Part shown: positions 53,224 through 63,180 of the stretch, piece after piece
Position numbering within the stretch: position 1 is the first letter of the stretch
Layout: every line of letters begins with the position of its first letter
Origin: Desmonostoc muscorum LEGE 12446
GTDB taxonomy: Bacteria > Cyanobacteriota > Cyanobacteriia > Cyanobacteriales > Nostocaceae
NCBI RefSeq assembly: GCF_015207005.2
Contig: NZ_JADEXS020000001.1
Location: 5,727,001 to 5,791,000 of the forward strand
DNA: 64,000 nt
Direction of reading: 5' to 3'
Program-made: the position numbers and the translations under genes
The notes under the pieces: model-generated
Databases searched by the model: none
The model's input: only the letters and a program-made list of their open reading frames with translations
Told to the model about the DNA's origin: nothing

Positions 53224-56200
53224 ATGACATCCGATCAACCCTCTGAACAACCTGTATCTGAATCTACCGCTAATGAAGCGTTCGACATAGAGCAGCAAGA
53301 CATTGCAGATGCTTTATTTCCCATCGTTGGCATTGCCGCCTCTGCGGGTGGATTAGAGGCATTTACGGGGGTACTTAAGCATTTGCTTACCGATACAGGG
53401 ATGGCATTTGTGCTGATTCAACACTTAGACCCTAACCACAAGAGTCTGTTGAGCGAGATTCTAGGAAGAACAACTTCAATGCCCGTCAATGAAGTGCGAG
53501 ACGGGGTGACTGTGGAACCAAACTCTGTCTACATTATTCCGCCTAACACTAAGATGATGTTGTCTGGTGGGGTGTTGCAACTCACGCCGCGAGAGAAAGT
53601 TCATGGTAAATATATGCCTGCTGATGCGTTCTTTACTTCATTAGCAGCAGATCGAGGGCACAAAGCGATCGCAGTTATTCTATCTGGAGCCGATGGAGAC
53701 GGTTCACTGGGGCTGAAGGCAATCAAGGCAGCTGGAGGCGTGACTTTTGCTCAGTGTGAAGACACGGCAAAATTCGATAGTATGCCCAATACTGCTGTTG
53801 CCACTGGGAATGTGGATTTTGTGCTACCGCCGCAAAAAATCGCCGAGGAACTGGTAAATCTCAGTCGCAATCCTTTTATTGCTAACTCTTTGCCACCGAT
53901 CGCAGTTGAGAAGTTGCCCGAACAGGGGGATGCCCTGGCGACTATATTTGTATTATTGCGATCGCAAACTGGCGTTGACTTCAGCCACTACAAGCCCAAC
54001 ACCCTCGATCGCCGAATCCAAAGGCGAATGCTGTTGTATAAACTACAACGCTTGGAGGATTATGCCCAGTATTTGCAAAACAATCCGGGTGAAGTCAAGG
54101 CGCTCTATGAAGAAATTCTGATCCACGTCACCCATTTTTTCCGCGATCCCGAAGCATTTGAAGTGTTGAAAGAGCGAGTCTTTCCTACCATCATCGAAAA
54201 CAAATCAGCAGAGTTGCCGATTCGGATTTGGGTAGCTGGGTGTTCGACGGGTGAAGAGGTGTATTCCATCGCTATCTCCTTGCTGGAGTTTTTATCAAAT
54301 AAAGTAACCTCGCCGCCGATCCAAATTTTTGCCACAGACATCAGTGAAATAGCGATTGACAAAGCGAGAACGGGTATTTATGCAGAGAATCAAATGGTGG
54401 AAGTCTCACCAGAGAGCCGCCGCAGATTTTTTAATGCCCTTGAAGGCGGTGGATATCAAATTAGTAAAGCTGTCCGCGAACTGTGTGTGTTTGCTAGGCA
54501 AGACTTGGGCAGCGATCCCCCTTTTTCTAACTTAGATTTAATTAGCTGCCGGAATGTACTGATTTACTTGGACGAAACGTTGCAAAAACGGATATTGCCC
54601 ATCTTTCATTACAGTCTTAATCCGACTGGCTTCTTGCTGCTAGGGACTTCAGAAAGCACAGGTAAATATTCGGACTTGTTTATTCAGATTGACAAAAAGA
54701 ATAAAATATATACCAAAAAGCTAACTGCAATTCGTCCAACTTTTTCGTTCATTACCAGCAATTATCCGATAGTAAAAGTGGACGAATCAAAGCCGACCGA
54801 TGAGAATCCATCGGATGAGTTTGATTTAGAGAAAAAAACTGACCAACTAATCTTGAATCGCTATGCGCCAGTGGGTGTAGTAATCAACGACAAGATGGAC
54901 GTGCTGCAATTTCGGGGAGAAATCGATCTCTACCTCAAACTTTCACCTGGGAAACCGAGTCTTAACTTATTCAAAATGGTGCGCCAAGGCTTGCTCATCG
55001 AGCTACGCGCCACAATTTATCAGGCACAACGGCAAAAAATTCTAGTTAGAAGAGAAGGGTTACGAATTGAAGAGGGCGATCTTGCAAAAATCATCAATCT
55101 TGAGGTGATTCCATTCAACCCTGGGACTGGCGAAGAACTCTACTTTCTAGTTTTATTTGAATCAGCCCCACCCACAATTAATAACCCCAGCACAGTAAAC
55201 CCTGAGAGCGAAGTGCAGTCAGACTTAACGCAGGAGATTGTTCAGCTAAGGCTTGAACTTGCAACCGCCATCAAAGAGCGGGCTGCAACTCAAGAATATC
55301 TGCAAGCGGTGATCCAAGAGCAAGAGCATATCAATCAAGACCTGAAAGTTGCCAATGAAGAAATCCTCTCTAGTAATGAAGAGTTGCAAAGCACCAATGA
55401 GGAGCTAGAAACTGCCAAAGAAGAGATTCAGGCAACCAACGAAGAACTCAACACCACTAATGAAGAACTTCGTAGTCGAAATCAGGAATTACACCAAGTT
55501 AATAACGATCTCACGAATTTGCTTGCCAGTATTAATATTCCCATTTTGATATTGACTTTGGACTTACGCATTCGACGTTTTACGCCAATGGCGCAGCGAC
55601 TTTTCAATTTGATTCCCACCGATGCTGGACGACCTTTGAGCGACATCAGAGCAAATCTCGATGTTCCTGAGTTAGAAACTCTAATTTTGGAGGTTCTTGA
55701 CACACTCAGCATCAAAGAATTAGAAGTCCAAACTCTGGGGGGACATTGGTACAACCTCCGCATCCGTCCTTATCGCACTACAGAAAACAAGATTGACGGT
55801 GTAGTGTTGGTGTTAATAGATATTGATGTTCTTAAACGCAGTGCTGCAACCTTAGAACAAGCCCGGAATTACGCTGAAGCGATTGTGGAGACGGTACAAG
55901 TACCGTTAATCGTCCTTGATTCTGATTTCCGAGTGAACAAAGCCAATCGCTCGTTTTATGAAACATTTCAGGTTTCACCAGCAGAGACAGCCCAATCTCT
56001 GATTTTTGAACTAGGGAACGGTCAATGGAACCTGCCCGGACTGCGATCGCTCTTAGAAGAAATTCTCGCCAACGATACCAGTATTAACAACTGGGAAGTA
56101 GAGCATAGTTTTGAGCGGATTGGGCAGAAAACCATGCTGCTCAATGGTTGGAAAATTATTGAACAGGGCGAGGCTCAAATGATTTTGCTGGCGATTGAAG

Positions 56201-57456
56201 ATATTAGCGATCGCAAACAGTTAGAGTTAGAGCGATCTAAGCTACTAGAACAGGAGCAGTCAGCCCGTCAACAGGCGGAAATTGCCAACCGAGCCAAAGA
56301 TGAATTCCTCTCGAACCTCTCCCATGAACTTCGTAACCCGCTTAATACGATACTGGGCTGGGCGCAACTTTTCCGCACCCGCAATTTAGATTCTTCAGCA
56401 GTCATTCGTGCCTGGGAAGTGGTGGAGCGGAGTGCTAAGGTGCAAGGTCAGTTAATCGATGATATGCTCGATGTCTCCCGAATTACGAGTGGCAAGCTTC
56501 ATTTAAATACTCGTCTAATCGATCTAGTTTCAGTAGTGAATGCCGCCATTGAGTCTATCGAATTTTCCGCAGAGGCGAAAAGCATTGAAATTATTTCAGA
56601 GTTGAACTCGGCGACGGTTGTCGGAGATTTTGACCGTTTACAGCAAGTTTTGTGGAATTTACTTTCTAATGCCATTAAGTTCACTCCAGCCGGTGGGCGA
56701 GTGGGAATTATGCTCGAAGCTGTATCTACTCACGCTGAACTTCGAGTCAGCGACACCGGAATTGGCATCCGGGAAGACTTGCTGCCTTATGTTTTCGATC
56801 GCTTCCGCCAAGGAGATTCCAGCAGCAGCAAAACAAGTCAGGGACTTGGATTAGGCTTGTCAATCGTCCGTCATCTGATAGAACTTCACGGTGGAACAGT
56901 TCAAGCGCAAAGTCCAGGTGAGGGACTAGGAACCACGATCATTGTCAGGCTGCCTCTGCGCTTAATGCCACCGGAGATTACACCACCAACTTATTTAGAG
57001 CCGAGCGTTTTGTCAGAGACTCTGGACACATTAGATGGTAAAAATCCACCCCTTACCCTTGAAGGGTTATGCATCTTGGCTGTAGACGATCAAGAGGATA
57101 GCCGCGACTTATTAAAGTGGATGTTAGAAGAGTTTGGGGCTGAAGTAGTAATTGTGACATCGACAAGGGAAGCGATCGCTACTTTAACTGAATCTCCTGG
57201 CAAATATGATGTGCTTCTAGCAGATATTGGGATGCCAGAGGAGGATGGTTTTTCCCTGATTCGTCAGGTGAGAGCGCTTGAAGCTGAAGCTGGGGGACAA
57301 ATTCCAGCAGCAGCAATCACTGCCTATGCCACCGAGCAAGAGCGGCAAAGGGCAATTGATGCTGGTTTCCAAATGCATCTAGCTAAACCGATTGAGCTTA
57401 GTGAATTGGTATTGATGATTGCAAATTTGAGTGGACGAGGGACAGATAATTCGTAA
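53224..57456 (+). CDS. hybrid CheB-CheR-PAS-histidine kinase-receiver protein
   Basis: Large multidomain signalling protein, 1410 aa. CheB methylesterase-like domain (about 33-215): GIAASAGGLEAF with catalytic Ser, IQHLDPNHKS with His, SGADGDGSLG with Asp. CheR methyltransferase-like domain (about 230-495): HVTHFFRDPEAFEVL, WVAGCSTGEEVYSIAISLLE, LISCRNVLIYLD. A long Glu/Asn coiled coil follows (NEELQSTNEELETAKEEIQA, about 720-780), then two PAS regions, HisKA (LSNLSHELRNPLNT, His about 1036), HATPase (VLWNLLSNAIKFTP; GLGLGLSIVRHL) and a receiver (LLADIGMPEEDG, Asp about 1333). It is cytoplasmic. The chemoreceptor partners are not in view. Confidence 0.95.
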   Translation: MTSDQPSEQPVSESTANEAFDIEQQDIADALFPIVGIAASAGGLEAFTGVLKHLLTDTGMAFVLIQHLDPNHKSLLSEILGRTTSMPVNEVRDGVTVEPNSVYIIPPNTKMMLSGGVLQLTPREKVHGKYMPADAFFTSLAADRGHKAIAVILSGADGDGSLGLKAIKAAGGVTFAQCEDTAKFDSMPNTAVATGNVDFVLPPQKIAEELVNLSRNPFIANSLPPIAVEKLPEQGDALATIFVLLRSQTGVDFSHYKPNTLDRRIQRRMLLYKLQRLEDYAQYLQNNPGEVKALYEEILIHVTHFFRDPEAFEVLKERVFPTIIENKSAELPIRIWVAGCSTGEEVYSIAISLLEFLSNKVTSPPIQIFATDISEIAIDKARTGIYAENQMVEVSPESRRRFFNALEGGGYQISKAVRELCVFARQDLGSDPPFSNLDLISCRNVLIYLDETLQKRILPIFHYSLNPTGFLLLGTSESTGKYSDLFIQIDKKNKIYTKKLTAIRPTFSFITSNYPIVKVDESKPTDENPSDEFDLEKKTDQLILNRYAPVGVVINDKMDVLQFRGEIDLYLKLSPGKPSLNLFKMVRQGLLIELRATIYQAQRQKILVRREGLRIEEGDLAKIINLEVIPFNPGTGEELYFLVLFESAPPTINNPSTVNPESEVQSDLTQEIVQLRLELATAIKERAATQEYLQAVIQEQEHINQDLKVANEEILSSNEELQSTNEELETAKEEIQATNEELNTTNEELRSRNQELHQVNNDLTNLLASINIPILILTLDLRIRRFTPMAQRLFNLIPTDAGRPLSDIRANLDVPELETLILEVLDTLSIKELEVQTLGGHWYNLRIRPYRTTENKIDGVVLVLIDIDVLKRSAATLEQARNYAEAIVETVQVPLIVLDSDFRVNKANRSFYETFQVSPAETAQSLIFELGNGQWNLPGLRSLLEEILANDTSINNWEVEHSFERIGQKTMLLNGWKIIEQGEAQMILLAIEDISDRKQLELERSKLLEQEQSARQQAEIANRAKDEFLSNLSHELRNPLNTILGWAQLFRTRNLDSSAVIRAWEVVERSAKVQGQLIDDMLDVSRITSGKLHLNTRLIDLVSVVNAAIESIEFSAEAKSIEIISELNSATVVGDFDRLQQVLWNLLSNAIKFTPAGGRVGIMLEAVSTHAELRVSDTGIGIREDLLPYVFDRFRQGDSSSSKTSQGLGLGLSIVRHLIELHGGTVQAQSPGEGLGTTIIVRLPLRLMPPEITPPTYLEPSVLSETLDTLDGKNPPLTLEGLCILAVDDQEDSRDLLKWMLEEFGAEVVIVTSTREAIATLTESPGKYDVLLADIGMPEEDGFSLIRQVRALEAEAGGQIPAAAITAYATEQERQRAIDAGFQMHLAKPIELSELVLMIANLSGRGTDNS

Positions 57457-57526
57457 TTCGTAATTCGTAATTGAGGTACAGAACAACTAATTTTAATTAT
57501 GAAAAAGTAAAAAATGTGCGGTGTCC

Positions 57527-57559
57527 AGATCCCCGACTTCTTAAAGAAGTCGGGGATCT
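57527..57559. repeat. perfect 33-base hairpin palindrome
   Basis: 16-base arms (agatccccgacttctt and its complement) around a single A, 70 bp after the kinase stop codon. It is a dispersed palindrome type common in Nostoc genomes and may act as a terminator. Confidence 0.9.
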
Positions 57560-57760
57560 AATTTTTCACGAGTGATTTAGGATTGCCATATCAAATGTTT
57601 GAATAAACGTTTTAATTACGTATAAAATGTATAATCTGCACCTAAAACATTCTAAAGGTACAGGTTATATATTACATTTTTACTTAAAAAGATACATAGT
57701 ATATTTGATTTTTTTTAATAAAACAGAAGGTATCAACTATTAATTAGAGGAGTCTTACGC

Positions 57761-58024
57761 ATGACTGCAACCTTCATGAGGAGGCCTAAGTTTCGCAATG
57801 CACAATGGGTGAGCTTTGTTGGTGGAGAAGGGATTGTACGCAGCTACACACCTGAATATGGCAGATGGATGTATGTCATTGAGATGGCATTAGGGCTAGA
57901 GCCTGACTTTGGCAGAGTTGGTGCAGAAACGATGATACTCCTCACTGAGACAGATTTACTTACGACATACAGCGAATTTCAAGCTGGGTGTTGTAAACAA
58001 TCTAAGTCTCAAACCCCTGCGTAA
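57761..58024 (+). CDS. hypothetical protein, 87 aa
   Basis: Not assigned to a function. Preceded by agagga at good spacing. Central part WVSFVGGEGIVRSYTPEYGRWMYVIEM suggests a small beta-barrel domain (SH3-like), followed by FGRVGAETMILLTETDL. No signal peptide. Probably a conserved cyanobacterial protein. It could be linked to the kinase gene 300 bp upstream, but the hairpin between them argues against. Confidence 0.7.
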   Translation: MTATFMRRPKFRNAQWVSFVGGEGIVRSYTPEYGRWMYVIEMALGLEPDFGRVGAETMILLTETDLLTTYSEFQAGCCKQSKSQTPA

Positions 58025-58228
58025 AGGCTGTTTTGCTTCTGTTAGCGCAGTGGGGCGTAGCTAATTCTGATACCAATTCGTAATTCGTAATTCGTAATTC
58101 GTAATTAAGGAAATATTACGTAGTCTGAGTTTCAGGGTTTGTATCTGTTTCATTATTTTTGTGAAATGGTATGACTTCTGAATTCTGCTGTAAGTAAGTT
58201 TTTGATAAGGAGGATGAAGAGGTGGAAA
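58025..58228. repeat. spacer with cgtaatt heptamers
   Basis: Head-to-tail gtaattc units occur at about 58076-58106, as they do at 57452-57473 and 41606-41625. No gene is seen. Confidence 0.8.
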
Positions 58229-58414
58229 ATGTTTAAATCTACCGATTTAATTCGGGGTAAAATCTACTCTTGCCGAGGGGAACAAATCAAATTTAGCCAT
58301 CAATCTCGTAATCGGAGATTTTTCTTTGTAAACAGTAGTGGTAAGCACTTGATGTTTACATTCGATTTCATTCAGCGAGAACTTTATGAAATCAGAGTAC
58401 TAGCAGAACAGTAG
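58229..58414 (+). CDS. hypothetical protein, 61 aa
   Basis: Not recognised. I use the ATG at 58229 (MFKSTDLIRGKIYSCRGEQI), with gaggtgg just upstream; in-frame starts at 58214 and 58202 are alternatives, the latter overlapping a strong aaggagg. The protein is basic and beta-rich (FSHQSRNRRFFFVNSSGKHL). It sits between the 87-aa protein and cruF, all on the plus strand, and a short 21-codon frame (58424-58489) follows it. Confidence 0.55.
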   Translation: MFKSTDLIRGKIYSCRGEQIKFSHQSRNRRFFFVNSSGKHLMFTFDFIQRELYEIRVLAEQ

Positions 58415-58667
58415 GGGAAGCTTCATGCAGCAAGACAACTCTGATTTAGTCAAACAAATCAAAGACTTCAAAACTTATAGTTACTCTTGAGATGTAGTTA
58501 TCCAAAAATCCAATTTTGACAAACAATTAGAGAAAGACTTCAATATCATTAATGCTCATTTTAGCTGATTATAAATCAAGTACCAGTTCCTAATAAATGC
58601 TAGGAGATTTTTAACCAATGGCTAGGATGCATAGCACTTCATTAGCAGCGAGTAAAAAGGAATTATC

Positions 58668-59570
58668 ATGAGACAACTTGTTATTGCTGAACGTGTAAGC
58701 CTCATTGGTCATATCGTGTCAACAGTATTTGGATTGGTAGGAATACTACTGGTTATACCTAATGCCCAAGTAATTTTTAACTTATCCGAGGTTGCACAAA
58801 CTGCCATCCAATGGAGTATGGCAGGAGGCGGTGTAGTTTATATGATTTTAGGTGCGATAGGTGTTTTCTTGTATGCCACGCGGATTTTAGGTTTAGGTCG
58901 CGCCTTGGCATTTCTGTTGCCATCAGTATTTATTTCTCTAGGAAGTGAATTACTAGGAACCAGTACTGGTTTTCCATTTGGTCATTATAGTTACCTAAGC
59001 GGTTTAGGTTATAAGATTGCGGGTTTAGTCCCATTTACAATTCCCTTGTCGTGGTTTTATTTGGGATTGGTTTCTTACCTGCTGGCACGCGCAGGTTTAG
59101 AAGTGGACAAAAAACCCAACTTGTGGCGTCATATAAGTGCGATCGCTTTGGGTGCTTTATTACTAACCTCCTGGGATTTTGTTCTCGATCCAGCAATGAG
59201 TCAAACTTCTCTACCCTTTTGGTATTGGCAACAACCAGGCCCCTTCTTTGGAATGCCTTACCAAAACTTTGCGGGGTGGCTGGGTACTAGCTCAGTATTT
59301 ATGGCTGTGACTGCACTGTTGTGGAGAAATAATCCAATTAACTGGGAGCGATCGCAGCTTAATATACCTTTAGCAGTTTATTTAAGTAACTTTGGTTTCG
59401 CTACAGTCATGAGCTTAACAGCTGGATTCTTTGTACCCGTATTGCTAGGCTTGTTGCTGGGTGTAACTCCCGCAGTGTTGCTGTGGTTGAAAGGCTCACC
59501 TACACCTGTCCAAGTTCTCATAGAAGCACCAGAAATCTCTGTAGCTAGGCTCAAAGTTACAGCGAAATGA
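58668..59570 (+). CDS. cruF: carotenoid 1,2-hydratase family protein CruF
   Basis: CruF-type integral membrane protein, 300 aa, about 8 membrane helices. In cyanobacteria this family hydroxylates the psi-end of gamma-carotene in myxol glycoside synthesis. Blocks are GFPFGHYSYLSGLGYKIAGL, VPFTIPLSWFYLGLVSYLLA, TSWDFVLDPAMSQTS and GPFFGMPYQNFAGWLGTS. ATG at 58668 follows aaggaatt. The glycosyltransferase gene cruG, often near, is not seen next to it. The downstream gap is a repeat array. Confidence 0.9.
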   Translation: MRQLVIAERVSLIGHIVSTVFGLVGILLVIPNAQVIFNLSEVAQTAIQWSMAGGGVVYMILGAIGVFLYATRILGLGRALAFLLPSVFISLGSELLGTSTGFPFGHYSYLSGLGYKIAGLVPFTIPLSWFYLGLVSYLLARAGLEVDKKPNLWRHISAIALGALLLTSWDFVLDPAMSQTSLPFWYWQQPGPFFGMPYQNFAGWLGTSSVFMAVTALLWRNNPINWERSQLNIPLAVYLSNFGFATVMSLTAGFFVPVLLGLLLGVTPAVLLWLKGSPTPVQVLIEAPEISVARLKVTAK

Positions 59571-59573
59571 AAG

Positions 59574-59816
59574 GGCGTTAGGAGTTATGAGTTATGAGTT
59601 ATGAGTTAGGAGTTAAGAGTTAGGAGTTAGGAGTTAGGAGTTAGGAGTTATGAGTTAGGAGTTATGAGTTATGAGTTAGGAGTTAGGAATTAGGAGTTAA
59701 GAGTTACGAATTCTTTTATCTCCTTGTCCCCTTGTCCCCTCATCTCCCTCATCTCCCTCATCTCCCTAATCTCCCTCATCTCCCTCACTCCCCCACTCCC
59801 CCACTCCCCCACTCCC
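59574..59816. repeat. ggagttatgagtta array followed by ctccctcat and actcccc units
   Basis: About 130 bases of gagttatgagttaggagtta units followed by C-rich ctccctcatctccctcat and cactccccc units. The C-rich part overlaps the 3' end of the NACHT gene and supplies its C-terminal codons and stop. Confidence 0.95.
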
Positions 59817-62108
59817 CTGCCATTCTCGCTTGGAGAGTTCTTTTATCGGCAATAAACCGGCTTCAATCTCCTGCGGCACAACGTCTGTGATCTCACAGTT
59901 GCTATTAAGGCAATCGAGAAGCAACTGATTGGCATCGTAATATTGTTGCAATACTTGCTGTTGCTGTGGGCTGAAGTGCCAGTGATGCTCAATGTTTCGA
60001 TGCTTGGCGATCGCACTTTTTAACTGTTCCATCCAAGCAGGATAACTTGTTTGCCACCATGTTTGAAACTTTTCTCTACTTTGTTCTGGATCGGGCAGTA
60101 GGTCTTTAAGTTGTTGTAAAGCTTGATGTAAGCCAGCATCTTGAGCGATCGCTAAAGTATAACTCAAAGCCTCATCGCAGGCATGGACATCGGCAAAATT
60201 AGATTTGCATTCCATTACTAGATTATCTAATGCCGCATCCAAAAAAATATCTTGATCAAGGATGCAGACAAGAGCAAAGTGCGAGATCAGGTGAGGAGTT
60301 CGAGCCAGAGCAAGGTAAAACGCGCGAATTGCAGTAGTAGGCTGGGGGGGAGCAGTAAGGGACTTGTGATTTACCCAAGTCAAAAATTTTTGCAAATATG
60401 GATCTTCAGCCACTAGTGCATCAACTTCCTGCTTCATCAACAGTACGAGGAAATCTGCACTCCGCAGCATGGCAACCGTTAACAAAAAGATTTCACGCCA
60501 CCTGGGTTCAGTAATATGACTCACCAGATGTTCTAACGGTTGTTCTAATGTTTGTAAATTATAACTGGCAACGATTTTTCGAGCAGTCAGGTATTCTTGA
60601 AACGTCAAATAAGAGAAGGAGAAAATCCCCCGCACTCGTTCTGCTAGTAATCCATGTTGTAACTCTATCGCCTGAAGTACCCCTTCACTATCTAATTGCA
60701 ATTCCTCTGGTTCCGTCGAAGCATTCGGTAAATCACAGATATAATCGCTAATGTATTGTTCAACAATGCGTTGTTCAAAAAAGTAATTACCCTGTTCAAA
60801 TGTCGCGCTAGCAACCTGACTCAGCAACTTCAGCTTTTGTGGTAATAAAAAACCTTTGTACACTTGATCCCGCTCAATTGCTTTAGTTTCGTCCCATTTG
60901 CCCAGCAGGAGGTCTAAACATTGCTTATAAAACACAGCTTTTTGAATTGGGAATTTGTTCTGGTGATGAAAAACGCAGCAGGCGAGATGCAAAAACAAGG
61001 GAGTGACAGCAAGTCTTTGAAATTGTAAGTTTTCAGGTAAATCTAGTTTCTTAATAAACTCAATTGCGTGTTCTTGTTTATTCTTGATGTTCGTTTTTGT
61101 AAGTGCTGTAAACCACTTCTGAGCAAAAGCAACAATTTGGTCTTGACTAAATGGGGCAATTTCAACATCTGTAAAGCGTCTAAGGTTGAAAGCTTTAGCC
61201 GCCGTGCGGCAGGTGACGACAAATATATTCTTTTGATACTTTTCAGAGAATCTGCGAATCTCATTGGCGACACCCTTTTTTTCTTGATGAAGCACTTCAT
61301 CTAATCCATCCAGCAACAGCAACACTCTGCCCTCCAACAACAAAGTTTCCACCACAGATGGATCTGAAATTTCACAGGTAAGGAATTCTTTGCAAATATA
61401 GTTGAGTAAATTGAACTCTCCTGCAACTCTCGTTTCGTCGGCAAAATCTCTCAAGGTGACAAAAATAGGAACCCGATTTGCAGCAAATCTCCCTCGGTTG
61501 CATTGAATCGCCAGATGTTGTAAAAAAGTGGTTTTACCTGCTCCCAGTTTACCCAACACCCGCAGTTTTGAATAAGTTTGAACTGCCGTGATCCCCGCGA
61601 TTTCTATTTGGGATACTTCACCTAAACCAAAGCGATCAAATTCTTTTGATGTAAACTTTTGCAAGTCAGCAAACTCTAACCACTGAGAGCTTGCAATCTC
61701 CTCCAAAATGTTGACATCTATGTAAATGTCGTCGATTCTAACGGGGCGACTAACATCTAATAACTGCAAAGTGCCGCACTGGTCTTGAATTTTGTCAAAG
61801 CGTTGCGATCGCACTTGTTGTACTAGAGCATCAATATCTAAAAATTCAGCAGCACTAAGTTCTTTTGATTCAGGGAATTCTTCTGGAGGATTAGCCGCAA
61901 TCTCGCGCCAATTCAACGACAACACAGAACAAATTTCTATAAAGATATAACGCTCAACGGGACGCCCAGTAAAAAACCGCCAAATTGGTTGGCGAGTCTT
62001 TAAGTTGACTTCAAAAGCCAAATTGTCTTGTGTCCACCCTTTCTGAGCGAACGCTTTTTTGGCTTGTTCAATCCCGGTAACTGATGCTTCGAGCGATCGC
62101 TTGACCAT
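59766..62108 (-). CDS. NACHT-domain NTPase with N-terminal HTH-like domain
   Basis: NLR-like STAND NTPase, 780 aa. The N-terminal 80 residues (GIEQAKKAFAQKGWTQDNLA and YIFIEICSVLSLNW) look like a Cro/XRE-type helix-turn-helix. The NACHT core has Walker A GKLGAGKTTFLQHLAIQC (about 186), Walker B VLLLLDGLDEVLHQE (about 266) and sensor-like FVVTCRTAAKAFN. Then SFSYLTFQEYLTARKI, the usual post-NACHT motif, and a helical C-terminal half. Such proteins are known anti-phage or stress sensors in bacteria; this one has no obvious effector. The last about 18 residues (GSGGVGEWGSEGDEGD) are encoded by a repeat array. Confidence 0.92.
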   Translation of the reverse strand: MVKRSLEASVTGIEQAKKAFAQKGWTQDNLAFEVNLKTRQPIWRFFTGRPVERYIFIEICSVLSLNWREIAANPPEEFPESKELSAAEFLDIDALVQQVRSQRFDKIQDQCGTLQLLDVSRPVRIDDIYIDVNILEEIASSQWLEFADLQKFTSKEFDRFGLGEVSQIEIAGITAVQTYSKLRVLGKLGAGKTTFLQHLAIQCNRGRFAANRVPIFVTLRDFADETRVAGEFNLLNYICKEFLTCEISDPSVVETLLLEGRVLLLLDGLDEVLHQEKKGVANEIRRFSEKYQKNIFVVTCRTAAKAFNLRRFTDVEIAPFSQDQIVAFAQKWFTALTKTNIKNKQEHAIEFIKKLDLPENLQFQRLAVTPLFLHLACCVFHHQNKFPIQKAVFYKQCLDLLLGKWDETKAIERDQVYKGFLLPQKLKLLSQVASATFEQGNYFFEQRIVEQYISDYICDLPNASTEPEELQLDSEGVLQAIELQHGLLAERVRGIFSFSYLTFQEYLTARKIVASYNLQTLEQPLEHLVSHITEPRWREIFLLTVAMLRSADFLVLLMKQEVDALVAEDPYLQKFLTWVNHKSLTAPPQPTTAIRAFYLALARTPHLISHFALVCILDQDIFLDAALDNLVMECKSNFADVHACDEALSYTLAIAQDAGLHQALQQLKDLLPDPEQSREKFQTWWQTSYPAWMEQLKSAIAKHRNIEHHWHFSPQQQQVLQQYYDANQLLLDCLNSNCEITDVVPQEIEAGLLPIKELSKREWQGSGGVGEWGSEGDEGD

Positions 62109-63180
62109 AGGAGCTTACACACATCAGATAAGAATTCTTCAAGTTGACATTATTGCAACATACAGTTTTGGAACTACTTAGAAACTATTTGAGTTATTTT
62201 TAAATGCTAATGATTTATTTAAAGCATCTTCCGCTAATATCTTCTCATTGCATTGTTCTCAGTTAAACATGATTTGTTTAAGTATTATTTTTAACTTTTT
62301 ATTTTGTGTATTAGGAAATTGTGGTATATTTAGTAACTCTAGTGCTGCGGCAATCTAAACTTTATGTAAGATTAAATAAGCTGTTGCGCCTTTAATTTGC
62401 ACTAATATTTTTTGAACATGGTTGTGGGGTGGGCATCTTGCCCGCCCTGATAATGCAAGTTAGTACACGTAACAGCTTAGTCGCTATTATTGTACCACTC
62501 CTTTACGGTTATGTATAAAGTTAACCTAATATTGTTAGAAACTAGCAAGAGAAATGAAACCAAACTTGATAAGCTAATTAAGTTCAACTCATAGCCTTAA
62601 GGCGTTGCATAATAAAGGGATGAATTAGGGTTTACTACTGTGCATTGTCCGTACTGCGAGTCTACGTATATAAGGAAAAATATTAAGAAGGCAGCTATCC
62701 TGAAGGCAGGAGGCAGAAGAAATCCCCATAAATAAATTTAGGGGATTTAATAAGGACGTATTTTTCCTTGCGCTGCGCGTCTCGGAAAAAATATTTTTAT
62801 TTTTTTTGATAAATAAATTTAGGGGCTTGTACCTTTTTCTTTCTGGTCAACAGGAAAATTCTCACGAATCAAATAGGATTGCTATAGTCAATGTAACCAA
62901 GTCGGTGAAAATAAACAAAACTACACTTAAAACGCTGATAAATAACAAAGGACAAAGCAGAAAGTCTCTGGGGTTAGCTCAGCGAAAGCAACAGAGGTTT
63001 GGAACCATCAGACACCGCTCAAGCAACCGCCAGACCCTAATTGAGCGGACTTACTTAACATTAATTCATTAAGATATAATAGTCAAAATTGTTACATGAA
63101 TGATAAAATTAACCTTTGATAACTCAAAGAAAAAATAATCTGTTTTGCTATCTTCATAACTTAATATATTTCCTTTGATT
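62109..63180. other. 1.07-kb AT-rich gap, no supported gene
   Basis: No protein-like frame is seen. It contains a hairpin-type gggtgggcatcttgcccgcc near 62426, a segment (aaggcgttgcataataaagg) at 62599 nearly complementary to 52085-52113, gaaggcaggaggcagaag at 62702, and the second 77-bp repeat. An 88-codon frame at 62806 starts inside the repeat and looks non-coding. Confidence 0.7.
62752..62828. repeat. 77-bp dispersed repeat, copy 2
   Basis: Copy of 51844-51920 with 3 differences in 77. It is preceded by a second, partial unit (ataaataaatttagggga at 62728-62745) that matches the end of the repeat itself. Confidence 0.95.

Noticed and set aside
58424..58489. 21-codon ATG frame after the 61-aa protein
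   Set aside because: Too short to support; may be the start of a decayed gene.
62806..63072. 88-codon plus-strand frame
   Set aside because: It starts inside the 77-bp repeat and has no recognisable protein features.
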